64,000 nucleotides of DNA from Pezizomycotina sp. ARF18 (lineage: Eukaryota > Ascomycota): NCBI GenBank assembly GCA_002224055.1, contig AZLU01000027.1:46830-110829 (forward strand), given 5' to 3'. Positions 1 through 13,013 of the stretch are shown here, piece after piece. Each line of letters begins with the position of its first letter. Within the stretch, counting starts at the first letter, position 1. A model generated the notes under the pieces. The model did not search any database. It was given only the letters and a program-made list of their open reading frames with translations, and was not told the origin of the DNA. A program made the translations under genes and the position numbers.

Positions 1-801
1 TCTGAAGTTAAGGGAGATCAGAAACATGACACTGGTAACACCTCCGCTTTTTGTAATTTTAACCCCACCGGAGTGTGTTACTATGATACCTGGTTCACTT
101 CTGATATAGTCTAGTCTCTTTTACATGGAAGGTACGTTATCCATCGGGGAGAAGGGGAAGGGACGGAAAGTAGAAGATGGGGGCCGGGGGGGACAAGGGA
201 ACAGAACTATGAAGAGGAAGGGATAGGTGGAGAAAGGTAAGGGTAACTTTAGGAGCTAAATGACGCTGTGCTTTTTCTGGCAACGATTTAATCGATGCTG
301 ACGATACTGGGGCGATGATGATTGATGATGAATTTAATTCTAGTTTAATAAGATATTCCGGTCTCTTGCTGGAGTTTGCAAGTTGGGTATTCCTTTTTTC
401 TTTTTTTTTTTTTTTCGCGTGTTTTTCCTTCATTGATATATTTGGACGAATAAATTTTGATTAGTTGGTGATTTGGCGCTATTGTTCGTATGTCAAGATA
501 ACTTGTAGATTTTAGGGTATATAACCATTCCCAAATTATTTAGCAAATTCATTCCATGACTTCAGTGGAACACTCTCGCGTGGTTCCGAGTATTTCTTAT
601 GGTTATCATTTACTTAAGTATTTATTTAATTAATTCAATAATAGTATAAATTTTTTTTTTCTTTTTTTTTTTTAACTACAAGCAGGGACCATGTAGAAAA
701 ACAAACCCCTTCCTCGTATATGATGGTAGTCGGTGCTTACGTACTTGGAATCATTCCGTTCTCAAGTGGAAAATTCCGTCGTTATAAATGAACTACTATA
801 A

Positions 802-829
802 TTTTTTTTTTTTTTTTTTTTTTTTTTTT
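802..829. repeat. T28 homopolymer
   Basis: Uninterrupted T run. Reading the minus strand, the run is an A tail preceded by CACTGTTTTGC, which resembles the CTGTTTCA that precedes the A tail near 11.3 kb. It may be the tail of an old retroposed SINE. Confidence 0.6.
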
Positions 830-1174
830 GCAAAACAGTGCCCCACCTCCGATTCCCCTTGTTGTCAAATCTTGAGAAAGCGTTCGCGGGCTGATGCTCG
901 GTCCTTCTGTCCTCTGATCTTCTTTTCTTTCTCTCCCCCATTTTTGCTTTTTTCTCTTTTCTCTTCTTCGTGAAAAAAAAAAAAAAAAAATAATGGATAC
1001 TTGAAGAAAAGGGAGGAAGACGATGATAAAATCATATAGGTTATATATATTTCTTTATTGTTCAGCTAGACATGTAGTGGTTCCGCTCAGGTCAGGTTGT
1101 TTTATTCTCTATTTTTTCTATTTTATACAAGTTTTCTATTTGTAGTGGCTATTATTTTTTAATAGGGAGCACTG

Positions 1175-1175
<1 letters not shown>

Positions 1176-1208
<33 letters not shown>
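1176..1208. repeat. T33 homopolymer
   Basis: Long uninterrupted T run. On the minus strand a B-box-like GTCTCGATTTCC lies upstream of the A tail, a weak hint of a tRNA-derived retroposon. Confidence 0.6.
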
Positions 1209-1211
<3 letters not shown>

Positions 1212-3513
1212 ATTTCTTCTCTATGGGGAAATCGAGACTGTCAAACGTTTGAAGATTGGTCCATCAATTTTAAATTAAATCAGTACCCTACTATCTTTTT
1301 CTTCTTATCCTTTCCTATTTGTCTCTCCCCTCGGGCCATCTTCCAATGATCGGGCTTCTTTTAGACTTCTACCGCCCTTCTATCAATGTTCTATCAGCCA
1401 CCGCATCCCACCCCAATTTATTTTTATTTTTATTATTGATTTCGAACATGTATAGAACGCTTCGTTGAAGGAATTGCAACACGGGGAAGAGAAAAATACG
1501 AGCAGCTGGTCTTACGCGGGAAAGCTTGAACATCGGGACTGGTTGCATTTTAGGCTCCATTCCTTTTGCACTCCCCCGTCCCCTATTTCGATAATCAGCT
1601 TGCTATTTGCCCTTTTATCAAGCCTCTCTCAGATTTCTACCTAAGACCCCAATCTTTTCTTTAAAAAAGTACTTTTGTAGATTTATTCGAAAAAGTCTAT
1701 ACAATATTTCGAACAAACGGGCTAAGATTAACCATTGTTATAATGTAGAGTATGGAAAAGTTAGCTTTCTCTCGCCGTGATAGTAGCATATGCATTTAGG
1801 AGTAATACCTAGCGATATAAATATAGGTCTAAGAGGTATTCTTCATTTCCCCATCTACTCCATTCTTTGAATAGCCGTGACTATATTGGAAAGTAACATG
1901 CTCATCCATATATTCCTGCGCACGAGATTAAGATTTAATGAGAATAATTTAAAATGCTTCTAGAAGGCTAGAAACCCTTCTATCTGTTGTCGCTTCCTAT
2001 ACGAACCCTAGCTGTGAATATTCATGCCGCACCGTATCACTCTTCTCTTCCGTTGCCTGTGAGACAAAAGGAGAAGGATCTCGGCTAAATGAGAAAGATT
2101 CAGAGACACACATACCGGTACCCAAAATAAATAAAAATAAATATTTTTAAGTAGGAATTTTAAATTTTGATCAATACCATTTGATCCTGATCATCGCAAA
2201 AGATTAGATCATTGCTCAACCTGGCCTTGGCCTTGGGATGCGTAAGCGCATATGCATAAAGCTTGAAGGCTTCTATCGATATTCTATATTATTTTCCTTA
2301 ACAGAAGCAGTCTAGGCATGAAGTCATGAGAATAAGTCGAATTGCTGGTGCATTTGGAGTATGCATCTTCCAGGGTCCACATCTGCGCTTAATGATGCAA
2401 TTTCTTTTTCCCGTTGCCAGGAACTCATATTTGCGTATATCACGCGCAACGGCCACTTTTGAAATAAGTTATGGTGTTAAAAAGGCATTATGTAAACGGC
2501 AGCGTTGTCATTTGCCCTCGAGATAGTTATAATTCATTTATTTCATCTATATTCCTACTTTCTTTATATTATTATGTTCTATTCTGTCCGTATTATGATG
2601 ATCCCTGTTTGCTAGACTTAGACAATCACTCAGGTGAATATCTTGATAAGAAAAAAAAAAAGAAAAAAAGGAGAGAGAGAGAAAAACCAGAATTCCATAA
2701 CACTCCGTCTATCGTTCGACCAGATAAAGCAAGAAATGTTAAGCTTCGTCTGTTGCTTATCCTCCAAAAGCACGCAATGCTATAGACTTGGTCTCGGTTA
2801 AACGATAAAATAGAAAGAAAACCAGAAATTTCGAAAATTAACACAGAAGAAATAGATAGGGACGTAAATGAGAAAACTCCCTGTTCATAGTTAGGGGATC
2901 CCAGGAACAAAGCTAATCGCGCGGAAACCCTTTTACTGGTCTAAATCGAATAAAGTAGATAGTAGATAGTATATCTACGTGATATGGAGTACTCCTGTTC
3001 ATGATCATGTTTCTGGTTAACTTACCTGTTTCGCAGTACCGGGTTCAATGTGTCTTAGGTCGGTGGAACTGCGTGCCGCCCAGGGCACGAAAAGCATGTT
3101 TCCAGGATACCAGATAGGACTCCCCGTACTTTATGAGGTTCCATTTAAACAAGAGTGTATGTGATGAGTTAAACTTATAAAACGCGATTTTTGCTTTTCT
3201 TTCCTTCTTGCAGGGAACGAGGATCCCTCCCACTAGAATTGAAACAGCATTATAGATTATTACTCTAGATAACACGATTCGTGCCGACTATATGGAGAAA
3301 CTTAAGGATATTACGCATTGAACTCTCCGTGTCCCGAGGAATCAATATTATGATTTTTTGCTGATTGTGCTTGAAGCTTTTGACTGTGCTGCGGATGATG
3401 CTTGCTAGCGTACGCAGAATGGTACCCACATGATAGATTTGAAGCTTTTCTAAGGACCCGAAACCCTCACAGCTATCCTGGCTATTAATTCTTCAGGGGC
3501 GAGAAACCCCGGT

Positions 3514-3518
<5 letters not shown>

Positions 3519-3550
<32 letters not shown>
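3519..3550. repeat. A32 homopolymer
   Basis: Long A run on the plus strand. Just upstream, at about 3,495-3,510, is a short stem-loop (GGGG, seven-base loop, CCCC) shaped like a tRNA T arm. The link to a retroposon is only suggestive. Confidence 0.55.
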
Positions 3551-3552
<2 letters not shown>

Positions 3553-3862
3553 ATGCGTCGGAGAGGAAGGTCCCAGGATCTCGAATCTCTTCTCATCAAA
3601 AGGTCATTTTCGCGAATTCGTTCCGCAGTTATATAACGTAAAGCGCGATCATGAGATTATTGAGTAATTCCCTGAGCTCTTACATATTTCGTGGCTTCTC
3701 GTGTCCATATGTGAGTCTTGCAGTCTTTCCAGTGCACGTAAATTTATATATAGTTTATTATTATTGTTGTTGTTGGTTGTTATTTGAAAATTTAATATTT
3801 AATATTTTTTTTTCCCCACAAGAAGGCTTGAAATCAACAATTATAATCCATGATTAAATGGT

Positions 3863-3880
3863 GCCGGCGCCGGCGCCGGC
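3863..3880. repeat. Perfect GC palindrome (GCCGGC)3
   Basis: Three tandem GCCGGC hexamers form an 18-bp perfectly self-complementary block in an otherwise AT-rich setting. No coding frame passes through it that I can support. A similar GC-alternating run occurs in the C-terminal part of the Upf3-like gene near 31.95 kb. Confidence 0.8.
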
Positions 3881-5802
3881 GGAATTTCTTCAACTTGTTT
3901 GCTCCGGCGAGCCTTTAAAATTTTTTGCTTCGGTCGCCGGATAACTTCCGGGGAGAGACAAAATCAGTGTGAGGTCAATACGGGTGTCTGATTGGATGGA
4001 TCCCATTCTATTTGCCAAGTGCCAAATACCAACGAAAAACAAATAAACCATTAAAGAGAGAGAGCAAACATAGTCTACCAATATTATCTTTTTTTTCTTT
4101 CTTTTTTTTTTTTTTTTTTTTTTTGAATTGGTTTGCAATAGTAACTAGAAATTATTGCATGACCGAGGAAAAAGTCTAGCGTCGTGTCGGGTTTCTTCCT
4201 AAAGAAACATTTGAGAACGTTAGAACAATACCAAACGGCGATGAATCGCTATTGAGGCTCCTCATACATCCTGGGGTACTTTGTTCATGTTTCGTGTTGT
4301 TGCACCTGCATACTAACATCTTAACGACGCTGTGATCAACGGCGTTTGGGGCCCCGGCATTTACGCATTGAGAACCAGAACCGACTTGCATGCAAAAGTT
4401 AGCCCCCAGTATCTGCACGTTCGCCAAAATGCAGATTCGCGATGTTTGCCTAACAAGAATGCGCAAATGACTAAATACCTAGTAGTTATACACTAAAAAC
4501 GCAACAGATAGACGTGCATATATATATGTTAGGCTATAATAATTAATGACATAACATGCTGTCACCGAAAATTTCGAGATCTCATATGCATATGCGATAT
4601 GCTCGGCATGCCCTCGCCAGCGTAGCCCCCAGACTACAGGCAGTTATAAGAATTAACTTATTTGGCTGGCCCGCTAGCTTATTTGCTTCTCTGGCCCAAA
4701 CTCAAAGAACCATCCTGCAATCTATACATCGCGTGCTAGCCTAATATTATGAGTAGTAATATTCCTTGGACTTTTATTTACTTTATTTATTTATTTGTTT
4801 ATTTTCAACTTAAAGTTAATCGGATGCTATTTATTTCGCATATACATCCAGTAGGGATTTCTTCCTTAGCCGCGTTACCTCAGACATACTTCTACATTGG
4901 TGCCTTTGATATCTTTCCAGAGTCAATGTGTCTTGGATATCTCTAGTTATGTTATGCTTCAGTTTGTCAAGTGCTATCGTGATTTACGAGCATTTTAAAA
5001 TTATCCGCGCCCCGCAGACCCCCCCCCCCTTTTCTCTTCTCCTCCTGTTGTCTTAAACTAGACATTTTCAGGGATTTCCGATCTTTAGGTATACTTTTCA
5101 AGTCTTGCTTCACCTCGTTTCCACTAGATACCAGTCCTTGGTGGGCCGACCGTTGCAAACCGTGCCGCAGACTTTGCCTCGCCGAGGCACATCTGCTCTG
5201 AGAATGTTCGTTCTAAAAGTTGGCCTGTGATAATAAATCTGCCTCAATGACGTATAATTTCTTTTTTCCGTCTTTTGCCTCAATAATAGTTCGTAGCTTA
5301 AATCCCCTATATCCGATATCAGACAAGAAGAATGCAATATAAACAAAACCGCTGTTTCGATTTCGCCCTTGTAAAGGCATCTAAAAAAAATTAAAGATAA
5401 ATAAAATAAGAATTAGTCTACCAGACTGTTACCAGCAAATTATCTTCCTAAAATAGAATGTAGTATAGGATATATTATTGTCCTATTTATACTCTAGATA
5501 TGGTAACTGAATAACATACCAGTCACAGCTAGATTATCATTTAAACATCGGTGATGGAAGAACAGTATTTATTTATAATACAGGAAAGGTATCTCCAACT
5601 CTAACAAAAATATACAAGAATATCATGATACAAATAATACTGCCCACGGTTCCGCCTTGTTCTTTTTTTTTTTCGGCTTGGTTCGAAACTACAAAAGCAG
5701 CTTGGGGCTTCTTTGTATTTACCGAAAATAGAAGTCCCACCCGAAGTAGATTCTTAAGCGAGAGAAATGAAGAAATCTGTCCAAATTATAAGCCAAGGCT
5801 TT

Positions 5803-5850
5803 TTCTTTTCTTTTCTTTTCTTTTCTTTTCTTTTCTTTTCTTTTCTTTTT
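5803..5850. repeat. (CTTTT)n microsatellite
   Basis: About nine pentamer units of CTTTT followed by an ATTT/GTTT-rich stretch. It shows simple strand-slippage structure; no gene is seen around it. Confidence 0.85.
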
Positions 5851-7954
5851 ATTTTACTTGTTTGTTTGTTTATTTATTCTTGATTTAGAAGGCTAGTAAT
5901 ATTATTTATCAAATTACTCGAGGATTTGTATTATTATTTTTCTTATATTGAAGGCGTTGAATGGGGGGGGAATTACTGACTGGGATATGAATCTACTTCG
6001 AGAATCGTCACGACACGCTGCCTTGTAAGCGGCAGAAATTTATGAAAAGGCAAAATATAAATAACACGCATGGCCTTTCTCAGTGGGGAATTTCATGTTA
6101 TTAGTACTATAAAGTAGAGGTAAGCATGATTGTGAAATTTCAGGATGAAACACTGATGTCAAATTACGTATAGAATTTGTGTCAGAGAATATAGCGAGGG
6201 AAAAAAAAGGAAAAATAAGGCTTCAAATTTCCTTCCATGATGCTTCTATGGGATTGCCTTTTTTGGCAAGCGCAGCACAACGGTTTCCTGATATGAATGC
6301 CCACCCTTTTGGGCTGGAAAAAAATAAAAAGCAATTTGGGGGGGTTTCGATTTTTGAAAGGCGTCAGGTGAGACAAGCAGATCGCTTGTGGAACGGGCGC
6401 TCTTCCAAATCAAGTATAGTGGTGGCTTGCCCTGCTTCTGGAGACCCGTGGCGAGACCCGAAGTGTGTGAGATGAAATTATATATAAGTATAATTTTTCT
6501 AGAAGGTTCAGGTTCTTCTTCAAAGGAATACTTCCAAGACATTCAAGTGGTTCATCCTCGAAGATCTTAACTGGGGCAGGTATATACGAATACGTATATT
6601 ATTTGCATTGTATTTATTTCGTTATTTACTAGAGTATAGTTATTGTCCGTTGCTATCGAGATTGCCGTGGCTCCTCATCCTCCTGCTTTCTCGTTAATAA
6701 TTTCTAAAAACAGGACTTTGTTTACTATGCCGACAAGTGTTAACTACCTTATCTCGATTTTATCAACCATTTTTTTATATCTTGTTAGCTTTGGATAATA
6801 CTAATAAATAATTTTTTACTATTCACTTATCTTAGTGCTACTGCGGCTGCTGAGATACATTTCTTCGTTATTGTAGTAAGAACTGCAATGAAACGAATCA
6901 ACGGCGGAAATGGGTTGTCGCCGCTTTGCCCTATGTCAATAGTGTGAAAATATACATCTAAATTTATCCATTTCTGTAACAGGTTTATCAAGTTCGCTTA
7001 TAAACGTCTACTCATTTTTTTTAACGGACGTCTAGATTGAGAAAGACTTGAGGCCAAAGTGAAGAGATGAATAAGTGTATGTATAGCTTACCTTGAGTCT
7101 CAATGTTAGTGTTGCTATCAAGTAAATATAAATAAGCACTCGAATTTCCTATACACGAGGATACGCGAGGACCACTTGCCGAGGAAAGTACTGGTTATTG
7201 GTACATTGCAAGTGTGCACGTGCGGGTATCTCGGAGACAGTTATTCAATGAAATCCTCAATCCGGGCACCGGCAGAAAATGTCTTAGTTCTTTCTTTTCT
7301 TTCCTCCTTTTTATTATATCCTCTATATATTTTATTTATTTATTGTAATTATTTATTTTCATTGCATATTTACTTTGCAGCAGGACTTAGAAGAGCCTCC
7401 TTGTTCCTGGTATACTCGAGGTTTCATTTATCATGTCGTAAATCCATGAATGCATCAAAACTCTACCATAGCTTTGCGATGTATGCCGCTACACTCCTCC
7501 ACTAAAAGTACCCCCCAATACACTACACTGCAGTTTTATGTGGAAAATTTTTGCACATATTAATATATTGCTCCTTCTCCACCACCAGTGTGATATTTCC
7601 AGGCGCTCACTTTGCCGGTATGAATTATGCTCAGTATCCGACGCTGGCCGTCGCAAGCAAATACGAAATGTCTTGCAATAGTGATACAACAAAAGTGAAC
7701 CTTAACGGGAAAAGGGAAAAATTGATGGGTGAATAAATAAAAACGAGACGATCACATCGCAGCAGAAGCTAGAAGAAAGGCGCATTGGGGAACAGCCATT
7801 GAGAAGAGTGGGGCGCGCGTTTTTGTTAAATGGTTCCACTTTCAAGATACAACTTGCAAGTAACTCAATATTTCTCCGATCCTGCAGAACAGGTGGGAAC
7901 AAGGCAAGGATTGAAAAAGAGTTCAGGAACTCAAGTAAATAGTAGAAAGGTTCG

Positions 7955-7978
7955 AAAAAAAAAAAAAAAAAAAAAAAA
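7955..7978. repeat. A24 homopolymer after GGTTCG
   Basis: The A run begins directly after AAGGTTCG on the plus strand, so a B-box-like GGTTCGA sits exactly at the junction. A comparable junction (AGGCTCG then A13) occurs at 9,451-9,470. Confidence 0.55.
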
Positions 7979-8576
7979 GGGTCGACATGTGCTCATCACA
8001 CTGTTATTGTTTTCACCCGCATTTTGTCCTTTTGATTTCCGGATTTTTCTCCTAAAAAAAAGGCCGGGGACGTTTTATTCAATCCACTGAGAGGGAGACA
8101 TTTTGTATACCTGCGAATAGAAACCTGTTAATAAGAGACATGACCTGTTGCATTATGGTTCAGAATAATAAAAATAAAAAACCAACTAATAAATTGAGTA
8201 CATGATGTCAAGCCCAAGAGGGATTATCCTAGTTCTCATTCTCCACTTGGCACCAGTACGAAGAAGTCCTGGTCTCGGACGGCGATCGTTGTGGATAGGG
8301 AAAGAAAAGAAGAAAAGAAGAGGAAAAAGCAACAGAAAAAAACAGGGAAAGAAAGACAGAAGAAAATAAGTTTCGGTCACACACGCACGCACACCATCTT
8401 CCTCTTTCCCTGTGTATTTAAGTGCCTCTAAAACGGTTTTTATATATTTGTTTTTCACCTGCAAGACAAAGCGCAATCTACCAAACAGCGAGGAGATACT
8501 AAATTATTGATGCCCTTGACTTTTGTTTATAGTTACAAGTACTTATAACTAAAATATACTCATCGAATTTGTACGG

Positions 8577-8597
8577 AAAAAAAAAAAAAAAAAAAAA
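8577..8597. repeat. A21 homopolymer
   Basis: A run on the plus strand preceded by CATCGAATT, a weak B-box-like string. Nothing else is recognised nearby. Confidence 0.5.
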
Positions 8598-11245
8598 GGA
8601 AGGAGATAACTACAATGTCGACGGAGGGAACCTGAAGTTCTTCTAACTACAGGCGATGTTTGGTAATCAGTTGTGGGTTGTTGTCGTCGGGACAAAAAAT
8701 GGCTGCCTGGACTCTCTCGCTATCTGTCCGTATATTATACTCCTCTGAAATGTACGGTACCTCTGGAGATGGCTAATACTTTCTTTTATCGAGACTTTTT
8801 TTTTTTTTTTTTTTAACGTGAACGAAACATATTTATAGTTTATAGAATAAAGCTACCTGATTGGCTCACCTTGCCAGAAACTGCAGAGAGCCGCTGCTGA
8901 CGCACAGCGATTCCCTTTTTCCTCTCTCCCCCCTTTTTTTTATTTTTTGTTCCGGTTCTGTTTTCAATATCTATCCTGATTTCTAATTGGGCAGAAGTGG
9001 ACAAGGGGTGAATGCTGGCAAAAAAGAAAAAAAAAAGAATCAAAAAAAAGGAAAAAAGAAAACTCCCCACTCGCACTCCCACTCTACATCTCCGCTATCA
9101 CAACTCGAAAGGAAATAGTTAGGGGGAAATAAATTTAAATAAAAAAAATGAAATAAAAATATTTATATATTTATCGGATTGACTAGTAGTACTTTCACAG
9201 TAAAAATGGACAGACCAACCGTATTTTTTCTTATTATTCTTCTTCTCTCTCCACAAATAGCTCAGCCACCTCTTTTTTCCCTCTTCTTTTCTTTCCAGAA
9301 AGCACGTGCCACCCCCGCACACAAACTCCCGGGGGCTATTTTCCCAAGGGGAGGTTGTTTCGTATTGCTATTGGTTCCTCGGTATCATATGAAGAGAGGA
9401 AGAGAGAAATAGAAGGGGTATATCGAAGCTCCGGTCAGGATTATACAAACAGGCTCGAAAAAAAAAAAAACCCTTTTGCGGAGACATTAGACCGCCATAT
9501 AATGATGTAAGTTGTCTGTTATCGCGATTGGCTATTTTTGTAACAATGCTTCTACTTGTCAATTTTTGTTTGTTTCACATAGCATGTTTCTTCTTGATCA
9601 TGGTAGTTGTTCTGAAATTTTATATTTAGTATAAATTTACTTAGTATCTTGGAGTAGTACTCCTTCCCTCGGTATTATACTATACATTCAAAGCAGATAT
9701 ATCTCTTATCACCAGCAATTAATCTGATCTACGGGGCACTATTAGATAAAAGAAATGTAAGGGAAAAAAGGGTTGTATGAGAAGAACAAAATCCGATATC
9801 ACAACGAGAAAAAAATACTGGAGTATCGGTTGCAGGGGATATAATCATAAGCTCCGCCGTGGTTCGCTAAGGTTATAAGAACAAATATTGCAAATAATAA
9901 TAATGATTTTTACCTAATCCTAAACAGCTGCCTGCTCTGCTCTTTCGGAGCCATCTCAAAGGCAACCTCCTGGTTGGCTAGGCGCTTCGTCCCCATTCTT
10001 CTCCCCGGGCGGAAAAAATAAAGGGTCTTTTGTATCATCGATAAATAAATAACATAAACAAACGTCAATAACAAGTTGCTCAAGCATTAGATCCATGTTT
10101 TAATTCCAATGATTTACAATAGGATTCTTCAAATCTGGCACCTAAGACACTGGCGATAAAAAGCGGGGGACTGCGATGTCACCATAGCATCGGAGAAATT
10201 AGCTACTTGCATGCTAGGGTTTATTTACTTAGTATTTGTTTTTTTTTATTGTATTTATTCATTGAATATATGAATTATTTTATTTCATTTTTTTAATAAA
10301 AAAAAAAAAAAAGGGGGGGGGGAGGGGGCGATGTTGATCTGTCTATGTAGAAAGCAAAATAATCGGAAGGGCCGAGAGGAAAGACATCCCGATGACTACT
10401 AAATCGTGATATTATTTGTATAATAATATACGCCCAAAAATCTTAGTCCAAAAGATAGGATTCGAAAACGCAAAGTACATAAAAAACCTGGCCTATGTGG
10501 TAACACGAAGTTAACAAATCGGAACTCTTAGAATTCTTGTCAAACACTTAGGAGAGGCCGAATATTACTAGTATCGAGGTTGTCTTATCTTATCGATAGG
10601 ATGAGAGAATACTATAGCGATGCTTTGATAGCCTTGCTACTTAGCTCTTGCCTTACCCACTATATCGTCACTAAAATGCTCATGATAAATCAGGGACAGG
10701 TTCTCATTTGTTGCCTGAAAGGGGTCCCTAACAGCGAAATGAAAGGCGGGGTGTCTTTTTATCCATTCCATCATTTTTTCCGAGATGAAAGACGATGAAA
10801 AACAGGCATTTGTCAAATGCGGGAGCCCGCGCGGTTGGCTGCACCCAGCTGCGGTTCGGCGGGTTTTTTTTTTTTAAAGGAAAAAAAGAAGAGCGATAGA
10901 GCAAAGGGAAAGGGCCTCCTTGTATTACGTGCACCAGAGGCCAATACCGCACAGCCCACTAAAAGAAATATATATGAAGGCGCCAATCAGGCGAGAAACA
11001 AGCCAGATCGAATGAAAAGGACACTGTTCCGATCTTCTAGAAAGCACAAAACTGCATTCTAGAAAGGAAAACTTGATAGCTCGCCTCGTTATTAATGATA
11101 AGGAGGGTTGAAGGCGTACCTGGTTAGCCTTTTGGCCAATGAGAACTAAAGGGCTTTATACTTCGATAAATGCTGCTAATCAAGAATGTATTCTGATTGG
11201 CTCGCCTTTGAGCCTCCCGTTGAGCTGTGGAAAGAGGTAAAAAGC

Positions 11246-11357
11246 TTTTTTTTTTTTTTTTTTTTTTTTGTAATTATTATTTTTTGAAACAGCCAAAGAT
11301 CGAACCTGGTGCTGCTCATGATATTAGATATACATTACTGACATTAAGAACAGCCTA
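11246..11357 (-). mobile_element. Candidate tRNA-derived SINE with A tail
   Basis: Read on the minus strand this looks like a tRNA-derived retroposon. There is an A-box-like TTAATGTCAGTAATG near 11,333-11,347 and a B box GGTTCGATC at 11,298-11,306. The B box lies in a T-arm shape, with CCAGG pairing to TTTGG through two G-T pairs. CTGTTTCA follows, and a 24-base A tail ends the element at 11,246. The acceptor stem does not pair, so it is not a functional tRNA gene. A second site near 11.86 kb shares the B box and CTGTTTCA block. The family assignment is inference; no fungal SINE name can be given from sequence alone. Confidence 0.4.
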
Positions 11358-11855
11358 AATTTGTATTTTATATTTTATTTATTCTATTTTATCTATTTTA
11401 GTTTTTTCCTTTTTGATTACGCCGTCCAACTGATGCACTTTTATCGTACGGCATCACCGATTTGCTCACAGCGCACATTGCGAAGTGCACGCTAGTCAGC
11501 CAAAAAACGATTGCTTCTCTATTTCGTTTGAATCCGTTATTTCTCGTTCCTCTCAATACTGACCACTATGAAAAGTGGTCAAAAATAACCGTATTCTTTC
11601 TTCTTTTTATCTTATTTCTTTCTTTTTGTTTATTCAATTATTATTATTATTATTTTTTAAAAAAGAAAAAAAAAAAAAAAAGTGGAATATCGTCGTGCCA
11701 ATAAAAAAACTATCGCTGTTTTCATATCCTCAAGGCAATTGGTGGCGAATTGATGGACTGGTAACACAGCCAACCAGAGCAGGAAGCCTAGCTTAGTGTT
11801 CTTTATGAACATGCTGACATGGTCGTGATCTTCAATCCCTACCCTTTCTCTCTCT

Positions 11856-11930
11856 GAAACAGGTAGAGCTCGAACAGTATTGTGGAAGAATCTGAATCCT
11901 GAAGTCAAAAAGCCGTTTAGCGGGTCTGAA
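11856..11930 (-). mobile_element. Second SINE-like fragment, no A tail
   Basis: The minus strand carries GTTCGAGCTC (11,867-11,876) followed by CTGTTTCA (11,856-11,863). This is the same arrangement and nearly the same spacing as in the element at 11.3 kb. The A tail is missing or replaced by a GA-rich stretch. The upstream half does not align well by eye. Confidence 0.25.
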
Positions 11931-12978
11931 TACAATCAAATTGGGGGGGGGGGGCAACCCTATCGTCTTCCTCTGTAGATGCTTTTCCACAGTTCAAGTT
12001 TTATCTAGAAAACTCCGTTTTGAAAAGGCAGAGCCCCCGCTTTTGGATCCTTTTTTGGATTATCATGAACACCGTAAGCTGAGACACTTTCTTTCTTTCT
12101 TCTTTCTTTCTTTCTTTCTTTTTTTTTTTTTTTCTTTTTAGTTCCCAGGAGTGGCTCGCATCTGTCACAAAACGATAAAACACAGCGGACCCTGAGCACT
12201 GCTGAAGAAGTGTTGTGGGGTTTATAATTAGTAACACCCAGATAGGAGTAGCCAACGGCTTCAAGACGATTTTGAAAAGGAGGAGCTGTAGAGAGTTGCG
12301 TCAAGATCAAGCGAGGCAAAGTTAAAAGTAAACCGAATAAATCAAAATAAAATATAATAAAATAAAACGTCGACTCCGAAACGATACAATACATACACGA
12401 ATGGGTTTATAAATTTATTGTTGATCCCTAAATTGATTTTTTAATTTTTTCAACCAGCTTCGCGGATCGGCATCCCGAGACGACATGCAAATCTTATTTA
12501 GCGTTTTTAACGCTAAAGCAATTCTAGGCCGAACTGGCATGCGGCTGGGCTTTAGAACTGTTTCGTTTTTTTCTTTGAGGTCAGAAACTCCATCGCTAAA
12601 GCGAGATTAACCTTCACACACAAAGAAAAAAAAAATTAAAAAAAAATAAAAGAGGGAGTACATTTGCATATGCATGACACTTATACCAAATTTCGAAACG
12701 AACGAAACGATTTGAAATCTTTCAATCGTCCGAATTTAAGAAACCTAAGTCATTGATTATCTTCTGGTTATCGTTCTCTCTCTCTCTGTCTTTTACGTGC
12801 GCGCAAGTCGACTACCGTTCAACAGTCTGGAGTTTTGGAAAACCTTCAGCCTGTTTCCTCTTGAAAATAGGAGTGCGCAATGCAAACGGCATTGATGTCC
12901 ATACATTCGGCGATCATACCATTCGTCTTGAGATCACCTTCATGAAGCTTGTGTTCTACATTTTGAAATAAATGTCTT

Positions 12979-12979
<1 letters not shown>

Positions 12980-13013
<34 letters not shown>
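12980..13013. repeat. T34 homopolymer
   Basis: Read on the minus strand this is an A tail. The B-box-like GTTTCGAAC lies 30 bases upstream (13,043-13,051) and a TTGTTTC block lies between them, as in the candidate SINE at 11.3 kb. Confidence 0.55.

Noticed and set aside
788-973. Short plus-strand frame beginning with polyphenylalanine
   Set aside because: It is a translation of the T28 run.
9179-9412. Plus-strand frame with a hydrophobic stretch, considered as a secreted peptide
   Set aside because: The hydrophobic part is a T-rich tract and no downstream coding signal is seen.
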